From an uncultured bacterium (GTDB lineage: Bacteria; Actinomycetota; Coriobacteriia; Coriobacteriales; Coriobacteriaceae), in the NCBI GenBank assembly GCA_905215385.1, contig CAJMPY010000006.1, positions 1 through 64,000 on the forward strand: a stretch of DNA of 64,000 bases, read 5' to 3'. The notes beneath the pieces were generated by a model. It saw only the letters and a list, made by a program, of their open reading frames with translations, did not search any database and was not told the origin of the DNA. A program made the translations under genes and the position numbers. Below, in pieces: positions 17,112-26,429 of this stretch (its first letter is position 1; each line of letters starts with the position of its first letter).

Positions 17112-18542
17112 CTACTTTGCCCCGTGACCCATCTCGACAACCTTGGTCAGCGATCCAAACACGCCCTCGTCGGCCACGAGCTGCGCCTCGGCACGCTGCA
17201 GCTGCACGGCAACGGCGGCAGGAGCGGTGCCGCCCTCGGTCGTGCGCGCGGCGACAATCGACGGGATGTCGAGCGCCTCGGTAATATCGCGCTCAAAGAG
17301 CGGGCTTGCCTCCTGGAACACCTCAAACGGCAGGTCCTCAAGATTGCAGCCGCGCTTCTCGCACATCAGGACTAGATGGCCCACCACGGCGTGCGCCTCG
17401 CGGAACGGCAGACCGCGCTTAGCCAGGTAGTCGGCAACGTCGGTGGCGGCAAGGTGACCCACGCCGCACTCGCGCGCCATGGCGCCCTCGTTGACGGTCC
17501 AGGTCGATATCATGCCGGCCATAACCGACAGGCACTGCATGAGCGTATGGGCGGTATCGAGCGCGCCCTCCTTGTCCTCCTGCAGGTCCTTGTTATAGGC
17601 AAGCGGCAGTCCTTTCATGGTCACGAGCAGCTGCACCAGGTTGCCATAGACTCGACCGCTCTTGCCGCGGATAAGCTCGGCAAAGTCGGGGTTTTTCTTC
17701 TGCGGCATGATGGACGAGCCGGTGGAGTACGAGTCGGAAAGCGTGATGAAACCGAACTCGGAGCTCGACCACAGCACGATCTCCTCGGAAAGACGCGACA
17801 GGTGCATGGCCATGACGGAGCCGGCGTAATGCAAATCGAGCAGGAAATCACGGTCGGAAACCGCATCGAGCGAGTTGGGAATCACACCCGCAAAGCCAAG
17901 TTCGGCAGCCGTCATCTGGCGATCGAGCGGATAGCTCGTGCCGGCAAGCGCGGCAGCACCCAGCGGGCAGTTATCGGCGGCATCGAAGGCGGCCTTCAGA
18001 CGCGTAAAATCGCGCGCGAACATCCAGGAGTACGCCAGCAGGTGGTGCGAGAGCAGCACGGGCTGAGCATGCTGCATGTGCGTATAACCCGGCAGGATAA
18101 CCCTGTCATACTTCTTGGCGGCATCCATCAGCACGTGGCGCAACTGCAGGTTGGCCTCCATGAGCTCCTTGGCAAGCGCCTTGACGCCCAGTCGCGTGTC
18201 GGTCGCCACCTGGTCGTTGCGCGAACGCCCGGTATGCAAGCGCTTACCGGCCTCGCCGATGCGGCGCGTCAGCTCGCTCTCGATGGACATATGAATGTCC
18301 TCGTCGTTGATGTCGAAGGTAAAGTTGCCGGCATCGATATCCTGCTCGATTCCGGTCAGGCCCTCGGCAATCGCCTGCTCATCCTCGGCACTAATGATGC
18401 CCCGGGCGGCCAGCATCTTGGCATGTGCCTTGGAGCCGGCAATATCTTGCTTATAGAGATGCTTGTCGACCGGCAGCGACGCACCGAACTCCTGCGTGAC
18501 CTCGGCCACGCCCGCCTCAAAACGACCACCCCAAAGAGCCAT
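17112..18542 (-). CDS. argH: Argininosuccinate lyase
   Basis: A 476-aa fumarase/aspartase-superfamily lyase that cleaves argininosuccinate to arginine and fumarate, the last step of arginine synthesis. It has LHTGRSRNDQVATD, GYTHMQHAQPVLLSHH with the catalytic His, and the signature GSSIMPQKKNPD loop with the catalytic Ser. Length is normal. ATG 18542 has AAAGGGGA upstream; the 25 codons before it are not supported. It lies downstream of argG on the same strand with a 56-aa micro-ORF in between, forming a probable arginine gene cluster. Confidence 0.96.
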   Translation of the reverse strand: MALWGGRFEAGVAEVTQEFGASLPVDKHLYKQDIAGSKAHAKMLAARGIISAEDEQAIAEGLTGIEQDIDAGNFTFDINDEDIHMSIESELTRRIGEAGKRLHTGRSRNDQVATDTRLGVKALAKELMEANLQLRHVLMDAAKKYDRVILPGYTHMQHAQPVLLSHHLLAYSWMFARDFTRLKAAFDAADNCPLGAAALAGTSYPLDRQMTAAELGFAGVIPNSLDAVSDRDFLLDLHYAGSVMAMHLSRLSEEIVLWSSSEFGFITLSDSYSTGSSIMPQKKNPDFAELIRGKSGRVYGNLVQLLVTMKGLPLAYNKDLQEDKEGALDTAHTLMQCLSVMAGMISTWTVNEGAMARECGVGHLAATDVADYLAKRGLPFREAHAVVGHLVLMCEKRGCNLEDLPFEVFQEASPLFERDITEALDIPSIVAARTTEGGTAPAAVAVQLQRAEAQLVADEGVFGSLTKVVEMGHGAK

Positions 18543-18660
18543 GGGACCGTCCCCTTTCATCAAATACCAAACCAAGCGCCCAATGCAATGCGCCCTGTCG
18601 CTAAAGCGATTTATCAACTGCTAGTTTTGCACATCCCCCGCCGCACGCGGGGCCATGTAG

Positions 18661-18831
18661 CTAATTTGCAAAGAAGTGACGCACCATGCACTTGGCGCCC
18701 AACGTCTCCCTCCGGATGTTGCCCTGCGAACCATCGATCCAGGCCTTCAGGCTCATAGGGACGTCCTCGACCTTTGCAGCATCAAACTCGGGCGCGAGGG
18801 CAAGTAAGGCATGCACGATAGCACTGAACAT
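18661..18831 (-). CDS. 56-aa hypothetical protein between argG and argH
   Basis: A short gene read directly from the minus strand: ATG 18831, GAGGAG about 8 nt upstream, 56 codons, TAG at 18661. The product begins with a hydrophobic/amphipathic helix (MFSAIVHALLALAPEFDAA), continues with VEDVPMSLKAWIDGSQGNIR and ends in a basic, Cys-containing segment finishing HFFAN. It has ordinary codon usage and no known family that I recognise. It lies 118 bp before argH and about 230 bp after argG, so it may be a leader or accessory peptide of the arginine cluster. Conservation in relatives would decide. Confidence 0.55.
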   Translation of the reverse strand: MFSAIVHALLALAPEFDAAKVEDVPMSLKAWIDGSQGNIRRETLGAKCMVRHFFAN

Positions 18832-18879
18832 AATGGATACTCCTCATATATATAGACGCAGAGCCGCCAAATTGATAGA

Positions 18880-18915
18880 AAGAGCCCCGCCGGACAACCC
18901 CGGCGGGGCTCGGAC
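18880..18915 (-). terminator. Terminator-like hairpin between argG and the micro-ORF
   Basis: An 11-bp GAGCCCCGCCG/CGGCGGGGCTC stem, with a TTTC tail on the minus strand. It lies 150 bp after argG and just before the micro-ORF, so it may terminate argG or attenuate transcription into the micro-ORF and argH. Confidence 0.65.
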
Positions 18916-19064
18916 TCAGCCGCAGACGCGGCATCATATATGCGGGCGGAACGTAGGGGCCACCGATGTTAAGAAGTGTCAGCAAGCATAACGAAAGGTA
19001 GGGACCCCGTGCGCCCGATATGTATCACGCGGATGGGCCGCGCGGATACCAAGGGAAGGAGGCG

Positions 19065-20291
19065 CTAGGCCTGGGCGGCGGCGGAGCTGGGACCCTGAAC
19101 CTTTGCCCACGTCTTGAGCGACAGCGTATCGATCTCGATAAAGCCGGCGCTGGCCTTCTCGTCAAACGTGGTGTCGCGGTCGTAGGTAGCCAGGCCGTAG
19201 TCATACAGGCTAAACGGGCTCTTGCGGCCGACGACATGGCAGTTGCCCTTAAAGAACTTCAGGCGGACGGTGCCGGTCACGAACTTCTGGGTGTCGGCCA
19301 TAAAGGCGTCGAGCGCGTTTTTGAGCGGGCTGTACCACTGGCCGTTGTACACGGCGGTCGCCCAATCCTGCTCGAGCTTAATCTTGGTCTTGAGCAAGTC
19401 GCCCTCGACGCAAATGTCCTCGAGCGCCTTGTGGGCGGTGATGAGCGTCAGGGCGCCGGGAACCTCGTAGCACTCGCGGCTTTTGAGGCCCACCAGACGA
19501 TCCTCGACCAGGTCCAGGCGACCAAAGCCGTTGTCGCCCGAAATCTTGTTGAGGGCGATGACGATCTCGGAGAGCTTCATCTTCTTGCCGTCGACGGCGA
19601 CGGGCTTGCCGGCCTCAAACTCAATCTCGGTATAGGTCGGGGTGTCGGGCGTATCCTCGGGGTTCTTGGTCATAACCCAGGCGTCGTCGAGCGGCTCGTT
19701 CCAGGGATCCTCCAGGTGACCGCACTCAATGGCGCGACCCCACAGGTTGTCGTCGATGGAATAGGGGTTGTCGTTGGCACCTTCGGGAACCGGCACGTTG
19801 TGGGCGTGGGCGTAGGCGACCTCGTCCGGACGGCACTTCAGATCCCACTCGCGAACCGGGGCGATAACCTTGAGCTCGGGGTCGAGCGCCTTGACAGCGG
19901 CCTCAAAACGGACCTGGTCGTTACCTTTGCCGGTGCAGCCGTGGGCGACGTAGGTCGCGCCAAACTCGTGAGCAACCTCGACGAGCTTCTTGGCGAGCAG
20001 CGGGCGGGACAGGGCGGAGAGCAGCGGGTACTTGTTCTCGTACATGGAGTTGGCCGCGATGGCCTTGGTCAGGAACTCATCGGAGAACTCGTCGCGCAAG
20101 TCGAGCACCTGACAATCCAGAACGCCCAGGTCGAGCGCCTTCTGCTTCTTGGCATCCAGGCCGGTCTCCTCCTGGCCCACGTTACCGCAGACGCAAACGA
20201 CATCAAGATTCTTCTCGTCCTGAAGCCACTTGACACATACGGATGTATCAAGACCACCGGAATATGCGAGAACGACTTTTTCCTTGCTCAT
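19065..20291 (-). CDS. argG: Argininosuccinate synthase
   Basis: A 408-aa ATP-dependent ligase joining citrulline and aspartate, the penultimate step in arginine synthesis. It carries the N-terminal PP-loop LAYSGGLDTSV near residue 8, the GCTGKGNDQVRFE segment, and the YSIDDNLWGRAIE and EFEAGKPVAVDG segments. Length is normal. ATG 20291 has AAAGGAAA upstream; the 17 codons before it are not supported. First gene of the argG-argH cluster. The 550-bp region upstream should hold its promoter and any arginine operator, but I could not identify an ARG box with confidence. Confidence 0.96.
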   Translation of the reverse strand: MSKEKVVLAYSGGLDTSVCVKWLQDEKNLDVVCVCGNVGQEETGLDAKKQKALDLGVLDCQVLDLRDEFSDEFLTKAIAANSMYENKYPLLSALSRPLLAKKLVEVAHEFGATYVAHGCTGKGNDQVRFEAAVKALDPELKVIAPVREWDLKCRPDEVAYAHAHNVPVPEGANDNPYSIDDNLWGRAIECGHLEDPWNEPLDDAWVMTKNPEDTPDTPTYTEIEFEAGKPVAVDGKKMKLSEIVIALNKISGDNGFGRLDLVEDRLVGLKSRECYEVPGALTLITAHKALEDICVEGDLLKTKIKLEQDWATAVYNGQWYSPLKNALDAFMADTQKFVTGTVRLKFFKGNCHVVGRKSPFSLYDYGLATYDRDTTFDEKASAGFIEIDTLSLKTWAKVQGPSSAAAQA

Positions 20292-20844
20292 GGCTGTTTC
20301 CTTTCGCCCTTGGTAGCTAGTTAGAACATCGGTCAGTTGCAAGTCATTTCGAGGTCAAAAACCGTGCAATATCAGGTTAAATAGCAAAAAGCAGCACAAC
20401 ATGCCCTAGAAACATGCGTCTATGTCGTGCTAAAACCCAACGACCTCAAAATGACTCTGTTGGGGCATTTAGCCCCATACGGACAGAGACGATTGTTATC
20501 GTCGTCGGGAAATTGCGCGCTGGCGTCGGATGGCATTGTCTGCAGTAGTGATGATCTTTACGAACTGCATCTGCCTCTCCTTTCACCTACCGCCGGGCGC
20601 AATTCTAATATCGTAAACGGTACCTTTTCCTCGGTAAGCGGTTGTTTTTCCGTCTCCGTTTTCGATGGTCGCTATATTACGCTAAAGTGCCTACAGCGCA
20701 AGCGACAAATTCAAATTTCTGAAATTTTTTTTCATTACTTTGTGAAGCGTGGTGCAAATACGCCCCGTTCCTGCGACAATACGCTCGGTTACTGGTTGAT
20801 GATTATAACGTCTGAAACAATTTTGAAACGAAAGGCGCGCTTTT
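20292..20844. other. Divergent intergenic region argG / HAD hydrolase
   Basis: 553 bp, clearly more AT-rich than the flanks, especially 20580-20840. It contains the leftward argG promoter and the rightward promoter of the Cof-type HAD gene. A 152-codon open frame (20427-20885) crosses it but overlaps the HAD start, lacks a ribosome-binding site and resembles nothing known, so it is not called. Confidence 0.5.
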
Positions 20845-21672
20845 ATGCAAACTTACGAATCGGACACCAATATTGGAAGCATTAAGATTCTCGCCGTTGA
20901 TATGGACAAGACGCTTCTCACCGACGAGCGCGTGTTGCCGCAGGGTCTTGATGAGCGCCTAGACAAGCTCGCCGAGGCTGGCATCGTGTTCTGCCCCGCC
21001 AGCGGACGCCCCGCCCCAAAACTCGAAGAAATGTTCGAGAGCATTAAGAACCGCCTTGCTTTTTGCCCCGACAATGGAGCCTGCGTTATCTACCGCGGCA
21101 ACTATATCTATAAGAGCAACATCGATGTGGCGCTGTATCAGCAGGTGCTCGCTCGTGCCTCGGAGGACCCGCGCGCCGTTCCCGTCCTGTGCTGCTACGA
21201 CGAGTTCTATGTGCTCGCCCGCGACCATCAGTACCACGACGAGATCAGCGTCTACTACAACACGATCAACTACGTCGACAGCTTTGAGGGCATTGATCTC
21301 GAGTCCAACAAGATTTCGATCTTCTTCCCCGACTATGATGCTGAGCCCGCATTTCGCGAGGACTATAACCCCGCATTCTCGGACAAGCTCTATGTCACCA
21401 ATGCCGGTCGCGAGTGGATCGACTTTATGAACCTGGGCGTCGACAAGGGCGCCGGCGTCGCGCACCTGTGCGAGCACCTGGGCATCGATATTGCCGATGC
21501 TGCCGCCGTGGGCGACACCTACAACGACATCCCCATGCTGGAGCGCGTCGGTCACAGCTTTATCGTGGACAATGCCGAGGAGCACATGAACGCGCACGCC
21601 AAGTGGCGCATTCCGAGCAACAACGACGGGGGCGTACTGACGCTCATCGACGCCATCTTGGCGGCTCGGTAA
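20845..21672 (+). CDS. Cof-type HAD-IIB hydrolase
   Basis: A 275-aa HAD phosphatase. Motif I is AVDMDKTLLTD, the motif II Ser is in FCPASGRPA, the motif III Lys in GVDKGAGV, and motif IV is GDTYNDIPML. The C2B cap lies between. It is distinct in sequence from the other two HAD enzymes of this window. ACGAAAGGCG lies before the ATG. Substrate unknown, most likely a phosphosugar or nucleotide. Confidence 0.88.
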   Translation: MQTYESDTNIGSIKILAVDMDKTLLTDERVLPQGLDERLDKLAEAGIVFCPASGRPAPKLEEMFESIKNRLAFCPDNGACVIYRGNYIYKSNIDVALYQQVLARASEDPRAVPVLCCYDEFYVLARDHQYHDEISVYYNTINYVDSFEGIDLESNKISIFFPDYDAEPAFREDYNPAFSDKLYVTNAGREWIDFMNLGVDKGAGVAHLCEHLGIDIADAAAVGDTYNDIPMLERVGHSFIVDNAEEHMNAHAKWRIPSNNDGGVLTLIDAILAAR

Positions 21673-21683
21673 CGTGGCTCGTC

Positions 21684-21813
21684 GGACCTGGCCGGGCGGC
21701 GCGGATTAGTTTTTCGTTCGGTCAGGTCCTGGGCTCGCTCGGAAAGCACATTAAGTGCTTTCCGGCTCGTGCGGAATCTACGAAAAACTAATCCGCGCCG
21801 CCCGGCCAGGTCC
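21684..21813. repeat. 130-bp element with perfect 34-bp inverted repeat
   Basis: Bases 21684-21717 are the exact reverse complement of 21780-21813. The 62-bp core carries its own 9-bp hairpin (GGAAAGCAC, ATTAA loop, GTGCTTTCC, 21741-21763). No coding capacity is seen. The layout resembles a small non-autonomous repeat (MITE- or REP-like) or a very stable RNA hairpin after the HAD gene. Confidence 0.75.
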
Positions 21814-21881
21814 TAGGTTTACTTTCCTGCCGCCAAGATGGCGTCTTGAGTGTCTAGATACTTAGCTGAAATGATTTGAGC

Positions 21882-21921
21882 AGAGGGGAGCCCCTTGTTG
21901 GAAGGGGCTCCCCTCTGTTTT
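21882..21921 (+). terminator. Terminator between the HAD gene and polA
   Basis: A perfect 15-bp stem (AGAGGGGAGCCCCTT with AAGGGGCTCCCCTCT), GTTGG loop and TGTTTTGG tail on the plus strand. Convergent polA ends at 22018. Confidence 0.85.
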
Positions 21922-22017
21922 GGTTACTGTGGGACAAATTAATCAGTAGTGTTTGTCCCAAATCTTAAGTATGTGGGGGCTTGCGTCTTGGGCGAGCTTG
22001 CCTTACGGAGTGCTTCC

Positions 22018-24762
22018 CTATTTCGCGTCGGCCCAGGTTATGCCGGTGCTGGCTTCGGCGATCAACGGTACGCGGAGGTCTACTACGTGTTCCATGACGT
22101 CGCGGACCATGGCGGTGAGGCGCTCGACTTCATCGACGGGGCACTCAAAGTCCAGTTCGTCGTGTACCTGCAGGATCATGTGGGCGGCAAAGCCTTCTTC
22201 TTCCAAGCGACGGCTTACGCGGGCCATGGCGATCTTGATGATGTCGGCGGCGGTGCCCTGCATGGGGTGGTTCATGGCCGTGCGCTCACCAAAGCCGCGG
22301 AGCTGTGGGTTTTTGGCCTTGAGCTCGGGAATATGGCGTCTGCGGCCATACATGGTCTCGGCATAGCCCGTCCGCTTGGCTCGCGCCACCACATTGTCGA
22401 GGAACGTGCGCACGCCCGGGTAGGCCTCGTAGTAGCGATCGATCATATCGCGCGCCTCGGCCATCGAGATGTGCAGCGACTGCGACAGACCATAGGCCTG
22501 CTGACCGTACACGATGCCAAAGTTCACGGCCTTGGCGCGGCTACGCAGGTCGGGTGTCACCTCGGACACCGGCACGCCAAATACGCGCGCGGCCGTCTCG
22601 GCATGGAAGTCCTCGCCCTCGTTGAAGGCGCGCACCAGGTGCTCGTCACCCGAAAGATGCGCGAGCAGGCGCAGCTCGATCTGCGAGTAGTCCACCGCCA
22701 AAAAGACGCTGCCCTCGCCCGCCGAGAACGCCGTCTTGACGGTACGCCCCAGCTCCGAGCGCGTCGGAATGTTTTGCAGATTGGGGTCGCTCGAAGACAA
22801 ACGCCCCGTCGCGGTGATGGTCTGGTTGTACGTGGTGTGCACACGCCCGTCACCACGGCGCAGCGGACCCAGCGTATCCAGATAGGTGGACTTGATCTTG
22901 GACTTCTCACGCCAGTCCAAAATAAGGCGCACGATCTCGTGGTCGCGGGCAAGGTCGCTCAGCACCTTGGCGTTGGTCGAATAATAGCCGCGCTTGGTCT
23001 TTTTGAGGCCCTTGGTCGGAAGCCCCATAACATCAAACAGCACGTGCGAGAGCTGCATGGGGCTGCCGATGTTAAAGGTCTCGTCGCCTGCCAGGTCACG
23101 AATGCTGCGCTCGACCTCGGCAATCTGGGTCGCCAGGCCCTCGGACAGACTGCGCAGCCGATCGGGATCCACGAGCATGCCCGCGCGCTCCATCTTGGCA
23201 AGCACCGGCACAAGCGGCATCTCGATGCCATCGAACACGTTGGCGGCGTTCTCGCGGGCCATGCGGTCGCGCAGCGGTGCGACCAGCGCCAGCGTCAAGG
23301 CCGCCGTGCAAGCGGCGGGCGCTGGAGCGTCCTCACCGGCACCCTCTGCACCGCGCGCCGCAGGCAGCGCCATCTGCAGATAGGTATCGGCAAGATATGC
23401 CTCATCGAACTCGGAGCGATCGGAATCCAGCAGATAGGCAGCGACCACGGTATCGAAAATACGCGTGGAATCGGCAGCGAGCGGATCCATGAGCTCGGGC
23501 TCAGAAGAATCAATGGGCGAAAGCTCGTGCAACAGCACCTTCATATCCGGGCTCGCCACACGGCCTTCCATAAACAGACGCGCGAGCACGCCGGCAATCA
23601 CGCCGTGGGCGAAGTTGAAGCCCTCAACCTCAGCCGCCGCACCGCTGTCGCCCTCCTCGAGCGCAAACAGGCCCTTGGACGTCGCCAACCACAGCGTGCG
23701 CGTCAGCCCAAAGAGCGCGCCCTCTTCCTTGTCATCGTCCACAACGGCGGCGACCCACTCGCCGGCATCAATCACGCGGGAGACCTCAGCCGCAACGGCA
23801 CCAAGCGCGCCAGCATCGCCGGCGGCTGCGCGCAAAACGGCGGGAATCTCAAACGTGCTGGCAGCAGCGCCACCCTCGTCACCGATCAGTGCCAAGAAAC
23901 GGTTCTGCATGGCGGTGATACCAAGCGTACCCAGCGCCGCGGAAACCTCATCGGCAGAAAACGCCGGGAAGGATGTTTCGTCAAAGTCGAGCTCGACGGG
24001 CGCATCGGTGCGGATGGTCGCCACCTTACGGCTCAGCAGCGCGTCGTCGATGTGTGCGCGCAGGTTTTCGCCCATCTTGCCCTTGACCTCGTCGGCGTGT
24101 GCGATGACCTCGTCCAGGCTACCGTACTGCGCAATGAGCGCGCTCGCCTTTTTGGGGCCGATGCCCGGCACGCCGGGGATGTTATCGGACGTGTCGCCCT
24201 TCAGACCATAAAAGTCGGGCACGAGCGCCGGCGTAATGCCGTGATACAGGTCGTCCACGCTCTCGGGCGTCATAATCGCCACGTCGGACAGGCCCTTGCG
24301 GGTCGAGACCACGTTGACGTGCTCGGTCACGAGCTGATACATGTCGCGGTCGCCGGTCACCAGCAGCATGTCGCAGCCGGCTTCCTCACCCAGGCGCGCC
24401 ATGGTGCCCAGGATATCGTCGCCCTCCCAGCCCTCGGACTGCAAAATCGGCACGTTGAGTGCGGCGAGCAGCTCCTTAATCATGGGGAACTGCGCGTGCA
24501 GGTCGGGGTCCATGGGCGGGCGCTGCGCCTTATACTGCGGCAGCATCTCCATGCGCACGCGCGGCTTGCCCTTATCAAATGCCACGACCACACCATCGGG
24601 GTTAAAGGCGTCGATCATCTTGAGAAACATGTTCAGAAAGCCAAAAATCGCGTTGGTGGGGCGACCGTCCGGCGCATTCATGGTCGGCGGCACGGCGTGG
24701 AAGGCGCGATGCATGAGCGAGTTGCCGTCGATAACGGCAAAGGTGCGGCGCTTTTCAGACAT
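22018..24762 (-). CDS. polA: DNA polymerase I
   Basis: A 914-aa family A polymerase for Okazaki-fragment processing and repair. The N-terminal 5'-3' exonuclease (about 1-295) contains FDKGKPRVRMEML and GLKGDTSDNIPGVPGIGPKKA. The middle domain (about 310-520) looks like a 3'-5' exonuclease fold, but its DxE and YxxxD catalytic motifs are not apparent, so proofreading is probably lost. The polymerase domain has motif A DYSQIELR, motif B RSRAKAVNFGIVYG and motif C HDELDFE. Monocistronic; divergent from the M18 aminopeptidase gene. Confidence 0.97.
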   Translation of the reverse strand: MSEKRRTFAVIDGNSLMHRAFHAVPPTMNAPDGRPTNAIFGFLNMFLKMIDAFNPDGVVVAFDKGKPRVRMEMLPQYKAQRPPMDPDLHAQFPMIKELLAALNVPILQSEGWEGDDILGTMARLGEEAGCDMLLVTGDRDMYQLVTEHVNVVSTRKGLSDVAIMTPESVDDLYHGITPALVPDFYGLKGDTSDNIPGVPGIGPKKASALIAQYGSLDEVIAHADEVKGKMGENLRAHIDDALLSRKVATIRTDAPVELDFDETSFPAFSADEVSAALGTLGITAMQNRFLALIGDEGGAAASTFEIPAVLRAAAGDAGALGAVAAEVSRVIDAGEWVAAVVDDDKEEGALFGLTRTLWLATSKGLFALEEGDSGAAAEVEGFNFAHGVIAGVLARLFMEGRVASPDMKVLLHELSPIDSSEPELMDPLAADSTRIFDTVVAAYLLDSDRSEFDEAYLADTYLQMALPAARGAEGAGEDAPAPAACTAALTLALVAPLRDRMARENAANVFDGIEMPLVPVLAKMERAGMLVDPDRLRSLSEGLATQIAEVERSIRDLAGDETFNIGSPMQLSHVLFDVMGLPTKGLKKTKRGYYSTNAKVLSDLARDHEIVRLILDWREKSKIKSTYLDTLGPLRRGDGRVHTTYNQTITATGRLSSSDPNLQNIPTRSELGRTVKTAFSAGEGSVFLAVDYSQIELRLLAHLSGDEHLVRAFNEGEDFHAETAARVFGVPVSEVTPDLRSRAKAVNFGIVYGQQAYGLSQSLHISMAEARDMIDRYYEAYPGVRTFLDNVVARAKRTGYAETMYGRRRHIPELKAKNPQLRGFGERTAMNHPMQGTAADIIKIAMARVSRRLEEEGFAAHMILQVHDELDFECPVDEVERLTAMVRDVMEHVVDLRVPLIAEASTGITWADAK

Positions 24763-24928
24763 ATTGAATACCTCGCTTTAGGCTGGGCACGGTTTGCTCA
24801 CTCCAGTTTACACGCTCCCCGCCCCGCGGCCACCTCACATCAAGCTCCCCCGCCACCGTGAGCCCGCGCGTGATACGATGGCTCACGGTACATCAACCAG
24901 CACGATCGATCCGAAAGGAGCCTGCGTC

Positions 24929-26326
24929 ATGGAGCGTCCCTGCGCATGGAAAAAGTACACGCCACAGCAAATCGAGGAGCTCGAGGAGCTTTGCCGCGGC
25001 TATAAGCAGTTTTTGAGCGAGAACAAGACCGAGCGCCTGTGCGTCAAGACCGGCATCAAGATGGCCGAGGAGGCGGGATACGTCGACCTGGAGACCGTGA
25101 TCGCCGAAGGCCGCGAGCTCAAGGCAGGCGACAAGGTGTACGCCGCCAACCACGGCAAGGACCTTATGCTCGTCAACCTGGGCACCGCCCCGCTCGAGCA
25201 GGGCTTTAACATCCTGGGCGCCCACGTGGACTCGCCGCGCCTGGACCTTAAGCAGAATCCCGCCTTCGAGGCCGGCGACATGGCCTACCTCGACACGCAC
25301 TACTACGGCGGCGTCAAGAGCTACCACTGGGTAGCCTCCCCGCTCGCACTCGTGGGCGTCATCTGCAAAAAGGACGGTACCACCGTCGACATCAATATCG
25401 GCGACAAGGCGGACGACCCGGTCTTTACCATCTCCGATCTGCTGATCCACCTCTCGAGCGAGCAGATGTCCAAGCCCGCCAAGGACGCCGTCGATGCCGA
25501 GATCCTCGACGTGATCGTGGGCGGCCGCCCCGTCAAGTTTGACGAGGACGACAAGGACGCCCCCAAGGAGCCCGTCAAGCAAATGTTCCTGGACATCCTT
25601 AAGGAGCAGTACGACGTCGAGGAGGAGGACTTCCTCTCCGCCGAAATCGAGGTCGTGCCCGCCGGCCCCGCCCGCGACATGGGCCTCGACCGCTCTATGA
25701 TTCTGGGTTATGGCCATGACGACCGCGTTTGCGCCTACCCCTCCATGCTCGCCCAGATCAACGTGGCAGACGTCGAGCGTACGAGTATCACGCTCATCGT
25801 CGACAAGGAGGAGATCGGCTCCGTGGGCGCCACCGGCATGACGAGCCGTTTCTTCGAGAACACCGTCGCCGAGATCATGACGCTCGCCGGCGAGAGCAGC
25901 CCGCTGGCCCTGCGCCGCGCACTCGCCCGCAGCCGCATGCTCTCCTCTGACGTGTCCGCCGGCTTTGACCCGGGCTACGCCGGCAAGTTCGAGACCAAGA
26001 ACGCCGCCTTTATGGGTCGCGGCCTGTGCTTTAACAAATACACGGGCAGCCGTGGCAAGGGCGGCTCCAACGACGCCGACGCCGAGTACGTCGCTCTCAT
26101 CCGCGACATCATGGACGAGGCAGGCGTGGACTTCCAGACCTGCGAGCTCGGCCGCGTCAACGCGGGTGGCGGCGGCACCATCGCCTACATCATGGCCGAG
26201 TATGGCATGAACGTCATCGACTCCGGCGTTGCCGTCCTGTCCATGCACGCCCTGTGGGAGGTCGCCAACAAGGCCGATATCTACGAGGCCTATCGCGGCT
26301 ACAAGGCCTTCATCGAGCGCGCCTAA
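24929..26326 (+). CDS. M18-family aminopeptidase
   Basis: A 465-aa zinc aminopeptidase of family M18 (aspartyl-aminopeptidase/aminopeptidase I type), which trims N-terminal residues from cytosolic peptides. The first metal-binding motif is GAHVDSPRLDLK; TLIVDKEEIGSVGATG carries the catalytic Glu pair; GYGHDDRVCAY and the late ALWEVANKADIYEAYRGY (with SMHA just before it) supply further ligands. ATG 24929 has GAAAGGAG upstream; 45 codons before it in frame are not supported. Probably monocistronic. Confidence 0.93.
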   Translation: MERPCAWKKYTPQQIEELEELCRGYKQFLSENKTERLCVKTGIKMAEEAGYVDLETVIAEGRELKAGDKVYAANHGKDLMLVNLGTAPLEQGFNILGAHVDSPRLDLKQNPAFEAGDMAYLDTHYYGGVKSYHWVASPLALVGVICKKDGTTVDINIGDKADDPVFTISDLLIHLSSEQMSKPAKDAVDAEILDVIVGGRPVKFDEDDKDAPKEPVKQMFLDILKEQYDVEEEDFLSAEIEVVPAGPARDMGLDRSMILGYGHDDRVCAYPSMLAQINVADVERTSITLIVDKEEIGSVGATGMTSRFFENTVAEIMTLAGESSPLALRRALARSRMLSSDVSAGFDPGYAGKFETKNAAFMGRGLCFNKYTGSRGKGGSNDADAEYVALIRDIMDEAGVDFQTCELGRVNAGGGGTIAYIMAEYGMNVIDSGVAVLSMHALWEVANKADIYEAYRGYKAFIERA

Positions 26327-26339
26327 CCAACCCTTCATC

Positions 26340-26407
26340 AGTTGCGGTGAAATACGGACTAAACTGGCCCACAAACGGCCAAGACAGACCGTATTCCACC
26401 GCAACTT
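26340..26407. repeat. Imperfect inverted-repeat element before yaaA
   Basis: GTTGCGGTGAAATACGG and CCGTATTCCACCGCAAC form an almost perfect outer stem, with an inner TGGCC/GGCCA pair. The ~68-bp unit lies between the aminopeptidase and yaaA genes, and could be a transcript-end hairpin or a short interspersed repeat. Confidence 0.6.
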
Positions 26408-26429
26408 CCTTCTTGGCAGAGGAGAGTCC

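Noticed and set aside
20427..20885. A 152-codon open frame between argG and the HAD gene
   Set aside because: No ribosome-binding site, overlaps the HAD start, and resembles no known protein.
21949..24861. A 970-codon open frame on the plus strand
   Set aside because: Antisense shadow of polA caused by high GC; low-complexity translation.
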